Shown piece by piece: positions 24,483 through 32,283 of a stretch of 64,000 nucleotides of DNA (positions are counted from its first letter, which is position 1; the number at the start of each line of letters is the position of its first letter). Made by a program: the position numbers and the translations under genes. A model generated the notes under the pieces. It was given only the letters and a program-made list of their open reading frames with translations, was not told the origin of the DNA and made no database searches. This stretch comes from Sphingopyxis sp. YF1. Lineage in GTDB: Bacteria > Pseudomonadota > Alphaproteobacteria > Sphingomonadales > Sphingomonadaceae. The stretch covers positions 1,922,001 through 1,986,000 of the forward strand of contig NZ_CP033204.1 of assembly GCF_022701295.1 (NCBI RefSeq), read 5' to 3'.

Positions 24483-25610
24483 ATGGCGTCCCCTCCCCTT
24501 CGCGTCGGCATCATCAGCGCCGCCTGGGGCGCGAAAGCGCATCTTCCGGCCTGGCGCAGCCTCGACGGCATCGAAGTCACGGCGATCTGCACCTCGCGGC
24601 CCGAAACCGCAGCAAAGGCCGCGGAGGATTTCAAGGTCGCGCGCGCTTTCGACGATTTCCGCGCGATGGCGGCCGATCCCGACATCGACATCGTCGATTG
24701 CGGCACGCGCCCGCCGCTGCGCCACGCGATGGTGATGGCGGCGCTCGGCGCGGGCAAGCATGTCTATAACGGCATTCCCTTCGCGAAGGACCTCGCCGAC
24801 GCGCGCACGATGCACGACGCCTGGCGGCGTGCGGGGACGGTCGCGGTGGTCGACGCCTTCATGCAGGCGGTGCCCGCGATGGTGCAGATGAAGGCGATGA
24901 TCGAAGCCGGCTGGATCGGCGACGTGTTCGGCGCCGACGTCGCGTTCGAAGTGCCACTGTTCAGCGCCGCGCAGACCAATGTGCCCGGCTATGTCTGGTT
25001 CGCCGACCCCGCCAACGGCGCGAGCGCGGGACGCAACCTCGGCAGCCATATGCTGCACCTGCTGGTGCACTTCTTCGGGCCGGTGGCGTCACTGGCTTCG
25101 GACCAGTCACTGGCGTTGAGGGCATGGCCGCTGGACGGCGAGACCATCCGTCCCGCGGTACCCGACCGCGCCTCGCTGCTGCTGCGCCACGCCTCGGGGC
25201 TGCCGACGCGGCTCGAAGCCAATTGGGCCAAGATCGGCGGCGAGGGTTTCCGCTTTTCGGTCTGGGGTTCGCAGGGGCGGCTCGAAGCGCGTGCACCGGT
25301 GTTCCCGATGGCGCACGATACGCGGCTGTTCGGGACGCAGAATCCGGCGCTCGGCAGCGCGGCGATGGAACAGCTGCCGATCGAACCCACATATCTCGCG
25401 GTGCCGGGGTGCCATGCCGTCGCGGATCGCCCCGAGACGGGGTTGCTCGCGCTGGCCTCGATCTTTGCGAAGATGCGCGATGCGATCGGCGGGGCGGGAT
25501 CGGCCGCTCCCGATTTTGCGCAGGCGCTGCACGTGCACGAAGTCGTCGAAGCGGCGGTACTGGCGTCGGACGAGCGCCGCTGGATCGATATCACCGCGCC
25601 AGACCTATAA
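24483..25610 (+). CDS. Gfo/Idh/MocA-type NAD(P)-dependent oxidoreductase, atypical active site
   Basis: 375 residues. The N-terminal Rossmann fold begins LRVGIISAAWGAKAHLPAW, followed by ICTSRPETAAKAAEDFKV. The family's EKP loop after GKHV reads GIP (residues 97-99), so the usual catalytic Lys is Ile. The C-terminal alpha/beta domain (LEANWAKIGGEGFRFSVWGSQGRLEA) is present. Last gene of the operon, followed by a repeat. It may bind NAD(P) with altered chemistry, or have another catalytic residue such as Lys102. Confidence 0.78.
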   Translation: MASPPLRVGIISAAWGAKAHLPAWRSLDGIEVTAICTSRPETAAKAAEDFKVARAFDDFRAMAADPDIDIVDCGTRPPLRHAMVMAALGAGKHVYNGIPFAKDLADARTMHDAWRRAGTVAVVDAFMQAVPAMVQMKAMIEAGWIGDVFGADVAFEVPLFSAAQTNVPGYVWFADPANGASAGRNLGSHMLHLLVHFFGPVASLASDQSLALRAWPLDGETIRPAVPDRASLLLRHASGLPTRLEANWAKIGGEGFRFSVWGSQGRLEARAPVFPMAHDTRLFGTQNPALGSAAMEQLPIEPTYLAVPGCHAVADRPETGLLALASIFAKMRDAIGGAGSAAPDFAQALHVHEVVEAAVLASDERRWIDITAPDL

Positions 25611-25612
25611 AT

Positions 25613-25699
25613 CCGTTCGCCCTGAGCTTGTCGAAGGGCCGTTGTTTCTTTTCGAAGTCAAAGAGAAGAACGGTGCTTCGACAAGCTCAGCACGAACGG
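25613..25699. repeat. Interspersed inverted repeat, GAGCTTGTCGAAG family (copy 1)
   Basis: Arms of 31 bases, 25613-25643 (CCGTTCGCCCTGAGCTTGTC...) and 25669-25699 (its near-complement), separated by 25 bp. The same unit is at 40346-40431. It sits between the converging oxidoreductase and thiolase-like genes, where the long hairpin could also end transcription from both sides. Dispersed palindromes of this wording are common in sphingomonads. Confidence 0.85.
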
Positions 25700-25720
25700 T
25701 GATTGTCTGGCCACCGATTC

Positions 25721-26890
25721 TCACGCCCGCCGGATCAGCATCGATCCCGCAATGAAGCCGCCACCCATGCCGCACGCACCCACGCTCGCGCCATCGACCT
25801 GACGCCCGCCGGCCTGTCCCCAAAGCTGGGTGCAGACCTCGTGTAACAGCCCGAAACCATGCAGGCGCCCGCCCGACAATTGCCCGCCCCCGGTGTTCAC
25901 CGGAAAGCGCCCGCCGGGGCCGATATGCCCCTCGGCGATAAAATCCTTCGCCTCGCCATGGCCGCAGAAACCCATGGCTTCGAGCCAATAGGGCACGAAG
26001 ATGCTGAAGCCGTCGTAGAGACCGAGGACATCGACATCGGCGGGCTTCAGGTCGGTGCGCGCCCACATGTCGGCGGCACTGTCATGGGCACCCATGGTCG
26101 TGAGGTCGGCGCGCTGGTCCCAGGTTTCCTGCGAGCCGAGCGCGGCGCCCATGGCCTCGATCGTGAGCGGGGCCTTCGCGCAATCTTTCGCCGCATCGGC
26201 GGCCGAGACGATCACGACGCACGCCCCGTCGATCGGCACGTCGCAGTCGAACAGACCGAGCGGCGACGAGATCATGCGCGCGCCGAGATAATCCTCCATC
26301 GTCAGCGGGGTGCGCATCACCGCCGCGGGGTTCGCTTGCGCAAAGGCGCGCTGGCCGGTCGCGACGAGGCCGAGATGCTCGCGCGTCATGCCGAATTCGT
26401 GGAAATAGCGCTGCGCCATCCAGCCCGCCCAGTTCGACGCCGACATCGCGTTGGCGGGTACCAGATAGCTGTACCAGCCGCCAAGCCGCGCGCGGCCCGC
26501 GCCGGGGATGCTCGCGCGCTGGCTCGCGGTCTGCGACGAGCTTTCGGTGAGCGCGCGGAAGCAGAGGACATGCCGCGCCTGCCCCGTCGCGACCGCCATC
26601 GCCGCGACCTGGATGGGTGCCATCTGCGACGGCCCGTCGGGGACCGCGCTGTGCCAGCGCGTCTTGAGCCCGAGTGCGTTGCGCACCTCTCCGGTGCCGA
26701 GCGGCGACATCCCGGGCGAATTGTCGGCCTTGCCCGGATAGGTCGAAATGCCGTCGATATCGTTCTTGGTGAGCCCCGCGCATTCGAGCGCGCGGCGCGC
26801 GGCTTCGGCGAGATGGATCATCGCGGGGCGACCCGTCTTGCGGCCGATGTCGGACATGCCGACGCCGGTGATGGCGGCGTTGAGGGTCAT
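25721..26890 (-). CDS. Thiolase-like protein (SCP2-thiolase/Ltp type), paralog B
   Basis: 389 residues, clearly a paralog of 17428-18612. Shared landmarks are AAITGVGMSDIGR, VLGLYDGFSIFVPYWLEAMGFCGHGEAKDFI and FPVNTGGGQLSGGRLHGFGLLHEVCTQLWGQAGGRQV. The region of the classical thiolase nucleophile (HSAVPDGPSQMAPIQVAAMAVATG) has no Cys. It is coupled to the upstream DUF35 gene by an ATGA overlap and is the last gene of a minus-strand unit with an MFS transporter and probably an SDR. Probably cleaves a beta-hydroxy- or beta-keto-acyl-CoA together with its DUF35 partner. Confidence 0.85.
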   Translation of the reverse strand: MTLNAAITGVGMSDIGRKTGRPAMIHLAEAARRALECAGLTKNDIDGISTYPGKADNSPGMSPLGTGEVRNALGLKTRWHSAVPDGPSQMAPIQVAAMAVATGQARHVLCFRALTESSSQTASQRASIPGAGRARLGGWYSYLVPANAMSASNWAGWMAQRYFHEFGMTREHLGLVATGQRAFAQANPAAVMRTPLTMEDYLGARMISSPLGLFDCDVPIDGACVVIVSAADAAKDCAKAPLTIEAMGAALGSQETWDQRADLTTMGAHDSAADMWARTDLKPADVDVLGLYDGFSIFVPYWLEAMGFCGHGEAKDFIAEGHIGPGGRFPVNTGGGQLSGGRLHGFGLLHEVCTQLWGQAGGRQVDGASVGACGMGGGFIAGSMLIRRA

Positions 26891-27282
26891 TGCGCGGGCT
26901 CCCACTGCGGGAACCAGACATCGTCGATGTTGAGGAAGCCGACCTTCATCTTCTGCCCGATGGCGATGCTTTCCGGATCGGCATTCACCACCTCGGCCGT
27001 CACGCGCGCCCCCGGCGCGCCGTCGAGATCGACCACCGCGAGCGCGAAGGGCACCGCCATGCCGGGGGCCCACGGCTGATGATTGACGGTATAGGTATAG
27101 ACCGTGCCGGTGCCGGGGACCGCCCGGCTTTCGACCTTTTCGCTCCAGCATTCCGGACAGACGAGCTGCGGCGGATGGATCGCGCGGGCGCAATCGTCGC
27201 AAAAGGCGATCATCAGCCTGCCTTCGGCGCCGCCGGTCCAGAAGGCGGTGTTTTCGGGGGTGAGTTCGGGAAGCGGTCTCAT
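26887..27282 (-). CDS. DUF35/OB-fold zinc-ribbon protein, partner B
   Basis: 131 residues. Zinc ribbon CDDCARAIHPPQLVCPECWSEK with two CxxC pairs, then an OB fold (GTGTVYTYTVNHQPWAPGMAVPFALAVVDLDGAPG). Same layout as partner A. It overlaps the thiolase-like gene by four bases and the MFS gene stop by two, giving a tightly coupled MFS-DUF35-thiolase triplet. The start at 27282 (MRPLPELTPENTAFW) is set by that overlap and by alignment with the other two DUF35 proteins. Confidence 0.87.
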   Translation of the reverse strand: MRPLPELTPENTAFWTGGAEGRLMIAFCDDCARAIHPPQLVCPECWSEKVESRAVPGTGTVYTYTVNHQPWAPGMAVPFALAVVDLDGAPGARVTAEVVNADPESIAIGQKMKVGFLNIDDVWFPQWEPAQ

Positions 27283-28697
27283 GGCAATTCCTGCGATGGC
27301 TGTTGGCGCGGCAGCGCGAGCGCGGTGAGCACCGCGGCGGTGCACAAAGCGGCGATGACGGCGACGGTGACGTCATAGGCGAAGGGCGACGGATAGGCTT
27401 CGGTGCCGCGCCGCACGACGTCGGCGGCGAGCAGCGTCGTCACCATCTGCGCACCGATGCCCATGAAAAGCTGGCGGATGACGGTGAGCAGGCCCGAAAT
27501 CTCGCTGATCCGTTCGGGCGGCGAGGCCTGCGCGATGATCGTCGGGGCGACCGAAAAGAGCATGGTGGTGCCGAAGCTGATCACGATCAACTGGACGACG
27601 ACCTTGGCGAAACTGTCGACGTCGATCACGAACCAGAGCAGCCAGCCGGTGACGGTGACGATGCCGCCCGCGATCAGCGCGAAACGCCCGCCCCCGCGCG
27701 CGGCAAGCCAGCCGCCGAGCGGCCCCGCAAAGACCGAGCTGAGGTTCGAGGGCAGCTTGGCGACCCCCGCGAGCGTCGCGGTGAAGCCGAGTCCAGCGAT
27801 CGTCCACGCGGGCGCCTGCATGAAGAGCGAGAAGAAGACCGTGATCTGCAGCGCGCTCATCGCGACCAGCGCGGTGACCGCGCTGCCGATGGCGATCGTG
27901 CGATCCGAAAAGCTGCGCACCGCGATCAGCGGGTTAGGGCTGGCAAGGCTGGCGCGCCACCACCAGAGGGTGAGCAAAAGTCCCGTACCCAGCGCGGCGA
28001 GCGGCAGCGGCGCGGACCAGCCCCAGTCCTTGCCCATGCTGAAATAGACGAGGACCAGCGCGACGCCGGGCGCAAAGGCGAGCCCCGACAGCCAGTCCAC
28101 GCGCTGCGTCGCGGGGTGCCGCGGCGACGGCGGCAACAGCGCGAAGATCGCGAGCGCCGACACCGCGCACAGCCCCGCGCTGGTGAAGAAGACGCCGTGC
28201 CAGCTGAAGCTGTCGACGATCATCCCGCCGACGACCAGCCCCGCCGCGGTGCCGATCGAGGCGCCCGAGATCATCAGCCCGATCGCCATCGGGGCGCGTT
28301 CCTTGCCGGCATTTTCGTGGACGAGGCCGATGCACAGCGGCAGGATCGCGCCGGTGACGCCCTGCATCAGCCGACCGGCGAGGAGCACCGGGAAATTGGT
28401 CGACAGCGCGCTGATCAGCGAACCCGCCGCACCGATGGCCAGCACGACGACGAGCACCTGCCGTCGCCCGAACAGGTCGCCCAGCCGCCCGACGATCGCC
28501 GCGATCGCCGCGCCGACGATCAGATAGCCGGTGATCAGCCAGCCGACCATCGCAGGGCTGCCGAAATCCTCGATCAGCTTCTTGAGCGCGGCGAGGATCA
28601 TCGCGGTTTCGAACGAGCCCGTGACCTCGGCGATCCACAGCGCGCCGATGACGAGCGGAAGGTTGCGGGAAGGAGCCGTCATGCGCGTCGGCGCCAT
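27279..28697 (-). CDS. MFS transporter, DHA2-like
   Basis: About 472 residues with 12-14 hydrophobic helices. The loop after helix 2 carries GRLGDLFGRRQVLVV, the major facilitator signature, and helix 5 has the ASIGTAAGLVVGG pattern of drug/proton antiporters. Start ATG 28697 or 28682; neither has a strong ribosome site, and a repeat hairpin lies just upstream. The gene is coupled to the DUF35 and thiolase-like genes, so it may move the pathway substrate or a product. Direction of transport is unknown. Confidence 0.85.
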   Translation of the reverse strand: MAPTRMTAPSRNLPLVIGALWIAEVTGSFETAMILAALKKLIEDFGSPAMVGWLITGYLIVGAAIAAIVGRLGDLFGRRQVLVVVLAIGAAGSLISALSTNFPVLLAGRLMQGVTGAILPLCIGLVHENAGKERAPMAIGLMISGASIGTAAGLVVGGMIVDSFSWHGVFFTSAGLCAVSALAIFALLPPSPRHPATQRVDWLSGLAFAPGVALVLVYFSMGKDWGWSAPLPLAALGTGLLLTLWWWRASLASPNPLIAVRSFSDRTIAIGSAVTALVAMSALQITVFFSLFMQAPAWTIAGLGFTATLAGVAKLPSNLSSVFAGPLGGWLAARGGGRFALIAGGIVTVTGWLLWFVIDVDSFAKVVVQLIVISFGTTMLFSVAPTIIAQASPPERISEISGLLTVIRQLFMGIGAQMVTTLLAADVVRRGTEAYPSPFAYDVTVAVIAALCTAAVLTALALPRQQPSQELP

Positions 28698-28713
28698 AGC
28701 GCTGGGCCCGTCC

Positions 28714-28740
28714 AAGGGTGCTTGCCCGAGAAGCACCCTT
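28714..28740. repeat. Short palindromic repeat related to the GTCGAAGGG family
   Basis: Perfect 10-bp stem AAGGGTGCTT (28714-28723) and AAGCACCCTT (28731-28740) with a 7-nt loop, flanked by CGACGGACTCGGG. It lies between the SDR stop and the MFS start within one minus-strand unit, where it could tune downstream expression. Confidence 0.6.
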
Positions 28741-28779
28741 CGACGGACTCGGGATTGCGGCTGCTGGAGCGAGAAAGGC

Positions 28780-29562
28780 TCACCCGTCGACCTTCTTCGC
28801 ACCCTCGGGCACCCCGACCTGCGCGGCTCGGACCTCGATCAGGTCGACGCCGATGTCGGCGGGCAGGCCGATGACCGAAAGCAGCGCCTCGGCCATCGAT
28901 TCGGGGGTCGCCCCCTCGCCCGTCATCGCGGCGTGACCGGTCTCGACGATCTTCTTGTAAAAGGCCGCGACGGTCTCCTGCGACCAGCTCTTGCCGCCCG
29001 ACCCGCCCTTGACCGATCCCGATCGCAGCACGGTGACGCGGATGTCGTCGCTGCGCAGCTCGTCGCGCAGCCCGTGGCACAAGGTCTCCACCGCCGCCTT
29101 GGTCGCGGCGTAGAGCGCCAGCATCGGGAACGGCATGTTCACCGATTCGCTGCTGATCGCGACCACCTGTCCCCTGGTTTCGCGCAGGTGCGGGATCGCG
29201 GCGCGAACCAGCCAGGCGACGCCCAGGACGTTGATGTCGATATGGCTGCGGATGATGTCGTCGCTGCCCGCCTCGAACGCGAAGGGGTGGAAGATCGCGG
29301 CGTTGGCGACGATCACGTCGATCCGGCCGAAATGCTCGGCGGTGTGCGCGACGGCGGCATTGACCGCATCGGGCGCGGCGACGTCGCACGGCAGCGCAAG
29401 CACCGCGTCGCCGAATTCGCCGGCGAGCGACGCCAGTTCGTCCGAAGGCCGGGCAAGGCAGGCGACCTTCATCCCCGCCTCGACCATCGCGGCGACAAAA
29501 TGCCGTCCCATCCCTTTCGACGCACCGGTCACAATCGCGACCTTGCCCGCAAGCCTTCCCAT
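28780..29562 (-). CDS. SDR-family oxidoreductase
   Basis: 260 residues, classical short-chain dehydrogenase. Cofactor motif TGASKGMGRHF (residues 13-23), NAAIFHPF in place of NNAG, catalytic Ser in VVAISSESVN, and YAATKAAVETL for the Tyr-xxx-Lys pair. It oxidises an alcohol or reduces a ketone with NAD(P). Divergent from the TetR gene; the TGAC-N5-GTCA palindrome lies 38 bp upstream of its start. Probably first gene of the unit leading to the MFS, DUF35 and thiolase-like genes. Confidence 0.88.
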   Translation of the reverse strand: MGRLAGKVAIVTGASKGMGRHFVAAMVEAGMKVACLARPSDELASLAGEFGDAVLALPCDVAAPDAVNAAVAHTAEHFGRIDVIVANAAIFHPFAFEAGSDDIIRSHIDINVLGVAWLVRAAIPHLRETRGQVVAISSESVNMPFPMLALYAATKAAVETLCHGLRDELRSDDIRVTVLRSGSVKGGSGGKSWSQETVAAFYKKIVETGHAAMTGEGATPESMAEALLSVIGLPADIGVDLIEVRAAQVGVPEGAKKVDG

Positions 29563-29599
29563 CCCGAATCCCCGATTTCTATCGTTGTCGTGTCATTTT

Positions 29600-29612
29600 T
29601 GACGATACGTCA
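29600..29612. promoter_or_regulatory. TGAC-N5-GTCA operator (copy 2), SDR/tetR intergenic region
   Basis: TGACGATACGTCA, perfect 5-bp arms around a 3-bp centre, followed by ATTTTTTGCC. It lies between the divergent SDR and TetR genes, the usual place for a TetR operator. It shares half-sites and flank with 19054-19066. Confidence 0.6.
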
Positions 29613-29644
29613 ATTTTTTGCCATATCGCAAGCCCGCTGTTAGG

Positions 29645-30340
29645 ATGGCGGGAAGAAATCGGGGCAGGATCATCGTTTTGGCGCAGCAACAGGCAATCAA
29701 TACGGCGGAAACCATCCCCGACGCGAGCGGACGCAAGCTCGGCGCAAAGGGTCAGCGCACGCGGCAGCAGCTGATCGATGCGACGGTCGCGCTGCTCGAA
29801 ACGCACGGGCTGCGCGACGTGTCGGTGGTCGACGTCGCACGCGCGGTGCAGGCGTCGCCCGCGACCTTCTATGTCTATTTCAAGGGCGTGCCCGAAGTCG
29901 TGCTCGCGGCACTCGAAAGCGCCAGCCAGACCTCGCCCGCGCTCGATGCGATCATCGCGCGCGACTGGCTTGCCCCCGGCGCCGCCGACGCGGCACGCGA
30001 TTTCGTCGACGAATATACCGAGCTGTGGAACCGCAACCGCACGATCTTCGTCGTCCGCAACCTCGCCGCCGAGGAAGGCGACACGCGCTTCTACGAAGCG
30101 CGGATGACGCAGGCACGGCCGATGATGGACGCGATCAGCGAACAGGTCGTGCGGGCGCAGGCCGCGGGACGGACGCCCGCAGGCCTGTCGCCGCGGTCGT
30201 GCGCGGGCACGGTGCTGATGATCCTCGAACGCCTGTCGGCGATCGGCCCGATGAGTAGCCACGCCGACGGCGTCGGTTACGACGACCTGAAGGCCGCGGC
30301 GGCGCACAGCATCGCGATGATGCTGGGCGCGCGCGACTGA
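29645..30340 (+). CDS. TetR-family transcriptional regulator
   Basis: About 231 residues. The N-terminal DNA-binding domain reads GQRTRQQLIDATVALLETHGLRDVSVVDVARAVQASPATFYVYFKG, typical of TetR/AcrR, followed by an all-helical ligand domain. The start is uncertain: ATG 29645 is used, and TTG 29678 after GGGGCAGGATC is an alternative. Divergent from the SDR gene, with the TGAC-N5-GTCA palindrome between them as likely operator. The ligand may be an acyl-CoA, as in other catabolic TetR proteins, but this is inference. Confidence 0.85.
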   Translation: MAGRNRGRIIVLAQQQAINTAETIPDASGRKLGAKGQRTRQQLIDATVALLETHGLRDVSVVDVARAVQASPATFYVYFKGVPEVVLAALESASQTSPALDAIIARDWLAPGAADAARDFVDEYTELWNRNRTIFVVRNLAAEEGDTRFYEARMTQARPMMDAISEQVVRAQAAGRTPAGLSPRSCAGTVLMILERLSAIGPMSSHADGVGYDDLKAAAAHSIAMMLGARD

Positions 30341-30345
30341 CCGCA

Positions 30346-30367
30346 GGGGCGGTCAACGGTCCGCCCC
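30346..30367. terminator. GC hairpin between convergent tetR and lysR genes
   Basis: Perfect 7-bp stem GGGGCGG (30346-30352) and CCGCCCC (30361-30367) with an 8-nt loop, centred between two converging stops. No T tract, so a weak bidirectional terminator at best. Confidence 0.35.
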
Positions 30368-30379
30368 GATCGCGAGAGG

Positions 30380-31288
30380 CTAACCGGCCAGCGCCGCATC
30401 GAGGTGGCGGCGGAGTTCGGCCAGCACCAGCCCGGCCGCGGGAGCCATCATCTTGCCCTCGCGCACCGCGAGCACCAGATGCCCCTGCCGATAGTCGACG
30501 GGCCATGACGCCGGCAGCGGCAGCGCTTCGAGCAGCGCATAGGGCCAGCCGAAATCGGTGAGGGCCGGGGTCGCGACGACGAGCGCATCGCTGTCGAGCG
30601 CGACCCGCGCGAGCAGGTCGTAATCGTCGCACGACAGCAGCGGATGATAGCCCCCGTCGCGGCTGCGGCGACCATAGGCCAGCGGTTCGGAAAAGGTGCC
30701 GCCGAGCACCGGATAGCGCGCGAAATCGGCCTCACCCGGCGCATCCAGGCCGAACAGCGGATGGCCGCGCCGCGCGAGCAGCGCCAGCGGCATCAGCCCG
30801 ACGCGGGTGGTCATGATGCCTTCGATCGCGGTCCCCGGGGGCAGCGAGGCGATCAGGAAGTCGAGCTCGCCCTGCGCGAGTTTCATCAGCAGGTTGGGCG
30901 CCGACCCGATTTCGGCGGAAATCTCCACCCCGGTTTCGTCGCGTGCGAAGCGGGTCATCGCCGCCGCCAGCGCCAGTTTCGCGGGCAGCGGGCCCAGCCC
31001 GATATGCACCTTGCCGAGGCGCCCGCTGCGCATCCCCGACAATTCGGCCTTCAGGTCCGCGACCCCGTCGAGCAGCCCGACCGCGCGGCGAAGCAAGGCG
31101 GTGCCCGCGACGGTCGGCGAAACCCCGCGCTTGCTGCGGTCGAAAAGGCGGATGCCCGCTTCGGCCTCGAGCGCCTGGATGCTTTTCGAAAGCGCGGGCT
31201 GCGTCAGTCCGACCCGGTCGGCGGCGGCGGCGAAGCTCCCCTCTTCGGCCAGCGCCTTGGCATGCACGAGATGGCGAAGCTCCATCAT
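30380..31288 (-). CDS. LysR-family transcriptional regulator
   Basis: 302 residues. N-terminal helix-turn-helix MELRHLVHAKALAEEGSFAAAADRVGLTQPALSKSIQALE (residues 2-41) and RSKRGVSPTVAGTALL, then a two-lobed effector domain (KVHIGLGPLPAKLALAAAM, LDFLIASLPPG). Start is ATG 31288 or the ATG just after it. Divergent from the sterol-desaturase-like gene with a GTTAT-N11-ATAAC operator in between, so it most likely activates that gene in response to a pathway intermediate. Confidence 0.9.
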   Translation of the reverse strand: MMELRHLVHAKALAEEGSFAAAADRVGLTQPALSKSIQALEAEAGIRLFDRSKRGVSPTVAGTALLRRAVGLLDGVADLKAELSGMRSGRLGKVHIGLGPLPAKLALAAAMTRFARDETGVEISAEIGSAPNLLMKLAQGELDFLIASLPPGTAIEGIMTTRVGLMPLALLARRGHPLFGLDAPGEADFARYPVLGGTFSEPLAYGRRSRDGGYHPLLSCDDYDLLARVALDSDALVVATPALTDFGWPYALLEALPLPASWPVDYRQGHLVLAVREGKMMAPAAGLVLAELRRHLDAALAG

Positions 31289-31296
31289 TCCTATTA

Positions 31297-31317
31297 GTTA
31301 TCAATATGTCGAATAAC
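31297..31317. promoter_or_regulatory. LysR-type operator
   Basis: Perfect inverted repeat GTTAT (31297-31301), 11 bp, ATAAC (31313-31317), the T-N11-A pattern of LysR binding sites. It lies in the divergent gap, 8 bp from the regulator start and about 56 bp from the hydroxylase start. Confidence 0.65.
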
Positions 31318-31373
31318 ATTCATTGGAGGAATTTTCTGGGCCTGTCTACACCGCCCGGCGAAAGGGGTTTGAG

Positions 31374-32231
31374 ATGGAAATCGGAATCTATGTTCTTCCC
31401 GCGACGGCGGCGGTGCTGGTGCTCGAACTGCTGCGCGGGGCGCATCGCGGCATCTACAGCCGCAACGATTTCGCGACGCTGATCCTGTGCATCGCGGTTG
31501 CGCGGGTGGTGACGCGGCCGTTCCTCGCGCTCGCGATCGCCTTCGCGCTGACCGCGCTCTTTCCGGCAGGACGCGGCGCGCTCGCCGACATCGCCTTCCT
31601 CCCCGCCTATCTGGTGCTGCTCTTCGCCTGCGAATTCACCTTCTACTGGGTGCATCGCTGGGCGCACGAGGCCAAGGGCAAGCCCGGACGCGACTGGCTG
31701 TGGAAACTGCACCGCACGCACCATGCCGGCAAATATATGAATGTGCTCGTGACGCTGCGCATCCATCCGTTGTGGACGATCTTCGTCCCGACGACGTGGA
31801 TCCTCGGCGCAGCGGTCTATTTCGGACAGGAACCCGCCGCGGTGGCGAGCCTGCTGACCGTCTATGGCTGGAATCTTGTCACCCACGCCCACTTCCGCTG
31901 GGACGACAAAATCCGGCGTTCGCCGCGGTTCGGGCCGGCGTTTCGCGCGGTCGAGAAATTCCTGGTGTCGCCGGGCATCCACCACACGCACCATGGCTAT
32001 GGCCGCGACGGCGCCGCCTATCGCAACTATGCGGTGACCTTTTCCTTCCTCGACCGGTTGTTCGGCACGCTCCACATTCCCGAAGGCCGACCGGCACAAT
32101 ACGGCCTGCCCGGCCCGACCCCACCCTGGTACGAAGAGGTGTTCTTTCCGCTGTTCGGGCGGACCCGCGGACGCCGCGCGGTGCAAGAGGCGGCGGCTTC
32201 GTCGACGGGTGCCGCGCCCCGGATCGAATAG
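31374..32231 (+). CDS. Sterol desaturase/fatty acid hydroxylase family membrane protein
   Basis: 285 residues, integral membrane di-iron oxygenase of the ERG3/alkane hydroxylase-like family. Four to five hydrophobic stretches and the three histidine clusters are visible: HRWAHE (HxxxH), HRTHH (HxxHH) and HTHHG (HxHHxx). It inserts oxygen into, or desaturates, a lipid-like substrate. Start ATG 31374 (MEIGIYVLPATAAVLVLEL) opens a membrane helix; an in-frame ATG at 31323 is less likely. Divergent from the LysR gene. Confidence 0.87.
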   Translation: MEIGIYVLPATAAVLVLELLRGAHRGIYSRNDFATLILCIAVARVVTRPFLALAIAFALTALFPAGRGALADIAFLPAYLVLLFACEFTFYWVHRWAHEAKGKPGRDWLWKLHRTHHAGKYMNVLVTLRIHPLWTIFVPTTWILGAAVYFGQEPAAVASLLTVYGWNLVTHAHFRWDDKIRRSPRFGPAFRAVEKFLVSPGIHHTHHGYGRDGAAYRNYAVTFSFLDRLFGTLHIPEGRPAQYGLPGPTPPWYEEVFFPLFGRTRGRRAVQEAAASSTGAAPRIE

Positions 32232-32233
32232 AC

Positions 32234-32277
32234 CCGCCCGCCTGCCGCCTCCCCCTCGCGAGGGAGGCGGCGGGCGG
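32234..32277. terminator. Strong GC hairpin between convergent genes
   Basis: Arms CCGCCCGCCTGCCGCCTCCC (32234-32253) and AGGGAGGCGGCGGGCGG (32261-32277) pair almost completely around CCTCGCG, with one small bulge. Located 3 bp after the hydroxylase stop and just before the convergent SDR stop, so probably a bidirectional terminator despite lacking T tracts. Confidence 0.55.
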
Positions 32278-32283
32278 ACCGAT

